Source: Candidatus Dojkabacteria bacterium UBA3081
GTDB taxonomy: Bacteria; Patescibacteriota; Dojkabacteria; SC72
DNA length: 6,761 nucleotides
Direction of reading: 5' to 3'
Assembly (NCBI GenBank): GCA_002366615.1
Contig: DFBL01000053.1
Location: forward strand, 1 to 6,761
Under the pieces are notes generated by a model. It was given only the letters and a program-made list of their open reading frames with translations. It did no database searches and was not told where the DNA came from. Below are positions 5,156-6,761 of this stretch, piece by piece. Within the stretch, counting starts at the first letter, position 1. Every line of letters begins with the position of its first letter. The position numbers were made by a program, and so were the translations under genes.

Positions 5156-6715
5156 TTACCTCAAAACCTTGTAACAATAGAGTTCGTCACCCTCTAAAGC
5201 ATTCACTTCTGTATCTAATATAACTCCACACTCTTCCCCCTGCTTTACTTCATGTACTGTATCTTTTCCAATTCTCAAGGAAAGAATCTTCCCTTCTCCA
5301 ATTATTTCATCATTACGAACAACATAGGACTTGCAATCCCTCTTAAGTATTCCCTCTTTAACCCTTGATCCTAGTACCTTTGACCCATTTGTTAGGGTAA
5401 ATATCATCCTAATTACACCGTTGCCTATTTCTTCCTCAGTTACTTTAGGAGCTGAAAGCATATCGAGAGCATCCTCTATCTCTTCTACTAGCTTGTAAAT
5501 TATCGAATATGTCCTTACTAATACTCCACTCTTTTTCGCAAAATCCTCTCCCCCTTTCTCTAATCCTACTTCAAAACCTAAGACAATAGCTTTTGAAAGA
5601 GAGGCTATCTCTATATCTTTATTTGATATATCTCCAACCCCCTGTGCAACTATATCAACTGTAAATTCATCCTTTTTTAACTTGTCTAGAGATTTTTTCA
5701 ATGCCTCCAAAGAACCTTGAGAAGAACTTTTAATAACGACCTCTAGTTTGTTATCCTTTTCCTCTTCCTCTCCCTCAAAAAGGGAAGCAAAGATATCATC
5801 CTCAACAAGAGCTGATTCTAAATCCTCATGTTCTTCTTCGTACAGAGAATTAAGCAGTTTCATATCCCTCTCTTGGAGAATATATACCTCAGAACCAAGT
5901 GGTAACAAATCTGATACTCCAATTATTTTCCCTCCACATCCACATGATAAATCACAAATGTTTTCTCCCTCTTCAGATATTATTCCCTTAATCTTCTCAA
6001 TTTCATAATCTTCATCCTTTTTATATCCCAACCAAGCTCCTCTACATAAATTTCCTTGGACAAGAACCAGGGTTGAAATATTTCCTCTCGTTTTATCTTT
6101 TACTGATTCCAATACATAAGCCTGGGCAACAACACCCTTTGGTAACTTAGTTCTTTTTTGTAAACCATCTACATCAACAACCAAATTTATCATATCTAAA
6201 AGCTCGGGAATTCCTTTTCCAGTTTTTCCAGAAACTTCTATAACAGGAATCTCTCCTCCCATACCTTCAAGTAACAAACCATGACTAACAACCTCCCTTT
6301 TTATTTTTGCAACGTTAGTATCAGGAAGATCTGTTTTATTAATAACTAGGATAGGTTTAGCAGAGGAACTTTTAATAATTTCAATAGATTCTAAAGTCTG
6401 AGGTTTAACTCCATCATTAGCAGCAACAACTAGTAATACAATATCAGCAATAATTCCTCCTCTTGTTCTCATTAAATCAAAGGCTTCGTGACCAGGAGTA
6501 TCAACAAATGTAATCTGCTTACCCTTATCTCCACTTGGAGAGATATTGAAAACAGAAATCTTTTGAGTTATACCTCCAGCTTCACAACTTTGAACATGAC
6601 TCTTTCGGATATAGTCAAGAATTGTAGTTTTTCCATGATCAACATGACCCAATATTGCAACAATTGGAACTCTGTTCTCACATTTCTTCTTTTTTTCTTT
6701 ACTACTCTTTGCCAT
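5156..6715 (-). CDS. infB: Translation initiation factor IF-2, short form
   Basis: IF2 is the GTPase that brings initiator tRNA to the 30S subunit and promotes joining of the 50S. At 519 residues this is a minimal form: the long N-terminal domains (Escherichia coli IF2 is 890 residues) are reduced to about 14 lysine-rich residues. The GTPase domain (about 15-180) has G1 GHVDHGKT (23-30), switch I EAGGITQKI (45-53, Lys where His is usual), G3 DTPGH (72-76, His76), G4 NKTD (126-129) and G5 SGKTGKG (162-168). Domain II (about 190-285) carries the unusual CDLSCGCGG (254-262). An acidic linker (about 292-322) precedes domain III (KSSSQGSLEALKKSL from 329), and the fMet-tRNA-binding domain IV/C2 ends at YKVLR. 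An in-frame TAG directly before the ATG fixes the start. No strong Shine-Dalgarno exists; GGAAAG lies 12 nt upstream. Confidence 0.95.
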   Translation of the reverse strand: MAKSSKEKKKKCENRVPIVAILGHVDHGKTTILDYIRKSHVQSCEAGGITQKISVFNISPSGDKGKQITFVDTPGHEAFDLMRTRGGIIADIVLLVVAANDGVKPQTLESIEIIKSSSAKPILVINKTDLPDTNVAKIKREVVSHGLLLEGMGGEIPVIEVSGKTGKGIPELLDMINLVVDVDGLQKRTKLPKGVVAQAYVLESVKDKTRGNISTLVLVQGNLCRGAWLGYKKDEDYEIEKIKGIISEEGENICDLSCGCGGKIIGVSDLLPLGSEVYILQERDMKLLNSLYEEEHEDLESALVEDDIFASLFEGEEEEKDNKLEVVIKSSSQGSLEALKKSLDKLKKDEFTVDIVAQGVGDISNKDIEIASLSKAIVLGFEVGLEKGGEDFAKKSGVLVRTYSIIYKLVEEIEDALDMLSAPKVTEEEIGNGVIRMIFTLTNGSKVLGSRVKEGILKRDCKSYVVRNDEIIGEGKILSLRIGKDTVHEVKQGEECGVILDTEVNALEGDELYCYKVLR

Positions 6716-6720
6716 CTACA

Positions 6721-6726
6721 ACTATA
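6721..6726 (-). promoter_or_regulatory. Possible -10 element 5 nt before infB
   Basis: TATAGT (one mismatch to TATAAT) on the minus strand ends 5 nt before the infB ATG, the same spacing as at rsmE. No -35 is recognisable at 16-18 nt spacing and there is no TG extension, so this is the weakest of the three start-proximal elements. infB may simply be co-transcribed with the gene before it. Confidence 0.25.
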
Positions 6727-6740
6727 TCTTTCCATTTTAA

Positions 6741-6761
6741 TTACTTTTCTTCTTTAACAAC
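6741..6761 (-). CDS. Possible C-terminal end of the gene upstream of infB
   Basis: One minus-strand frame entering from the window edge reads VVKEEK and then TAA (6743-6741), 25 bp before the infB ATG. A second frame (LLKKKSN, then TAA at 6740-6738) is also open, so the frame is not certain. In many bacteria nusA precedes infB, and a charged end would suit it, but six codons cannot identify a gene. Confidence 0.3.
   Translation of the reverse strand, partial: VVKEEK

Noticed and set aside
5748..6008. Plus-strand serine-rich frame inside infB
   Set aside because: Serine runs are the complement of the glutamate and lysine codons of the IF2 acidic linker.
6488..6757. Plus-strand frame covering the infB start
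   Set aside because: It is antisense to the IF2 GTPase motifs; its hydrophobic tail is the complement of the lysine-rich IF2 N-terminus.
1..6761. Alternative genetic code (UGA as glycine or tryptophan)
   Set aside because: All named genes reach family-typical ends without in-frame TGA, so the standard code suffices. No TGA stop is used, but six stops are too few to draw a conclusion.
1..6761. Mobile element, CRISPR array, tRNA or rRNA
   Set aside because: No transposase motif, terminal repeats, regularly spaced repeats or tRNA-like cloverleaf were seen, and nearly all of the window is accounted for by housekeeping genes.

Overview
This is an ordinary housekeeping stretch of a low-GC bacterial chromosome, centred on translation and RNA metabolism. 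The best guess for the source is a Candidate Phyla Radiation (Patescibacteria) member, possibly near Dojkabacteria or Katanobacteria. That rests on an IF2 stripped of its N-terminal domains, tight gene packing, a membrane-anchored fibronectin-III-like protein, few Shine-Dalgarno sequences, and start codons lying directly behind -10 elements. The phylum call is an inference. The standard genetic code fits: no gene is broken by in-frame TGA, which argues against the UGA-glycine lineages Gracilibacteria and Absconditabacteria. The five stops in the named complete minus-strand genes and rsmE are TAA; the RsmB/NOP-type gene ends in TAG.

Layout. Minus strand, 1-762: a cut-off, membrane-anchored protein with an FN3-like domain (1-395), preceded by a small protein with one membrane segment and a long amphipathic helix (439-762). 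A divergent promoter region lies at about 790-846. Plus strand, 847-2597: rsmE (16S rRNA U1498 methyltransferase) and an RsmB/NOP-family m5C RNA methyltransferase, coupled through a TAATG overlap. Minus strand, 2594-6715: infB (IF2), then rpsO (S15), then pnp (polynucleotide phosphorylase), in that order of transcription. The last 21 bases may hold the C-terminus of the gene before infB. The methyltransferase gene and pnp converge and overlap by 4 bp.

How the genes fit together. The infB-rpsO-pnp order is a shortened form of the widespread nusA-infB-rbfA-truB-ribF-rpsO-pnp cluster: rbfA, truB and ribF are absent from between infB and rpsO. The two methyltransferases probably modify rRNA or tRNA, so most of the window concerns ribosome assembly, initiation and RNA turnover. 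The 1-762 pair looks like an unrelated envelope unit.

I found no mobile element, CRISPR array, tRNA, rRNA or obvious new system. The points most worth a second look are regulatory: consensus-like promoters that place the transcript start at or next to the start codon (the FN3 gene, rsmE, perhaps infB), a perfect palindrome between -35 and -10 of the rpsO promoter, a perfect 12-bp hairpin inside the end of the methyltransferase gene just past the pnp stop, and two hairpins between rpsO and pnp next to a pnp promoter. At the protein level, IF2 has a cysteine cluster in domain II and PNPase departs from usual sequence in two basic RNA-contact loops.
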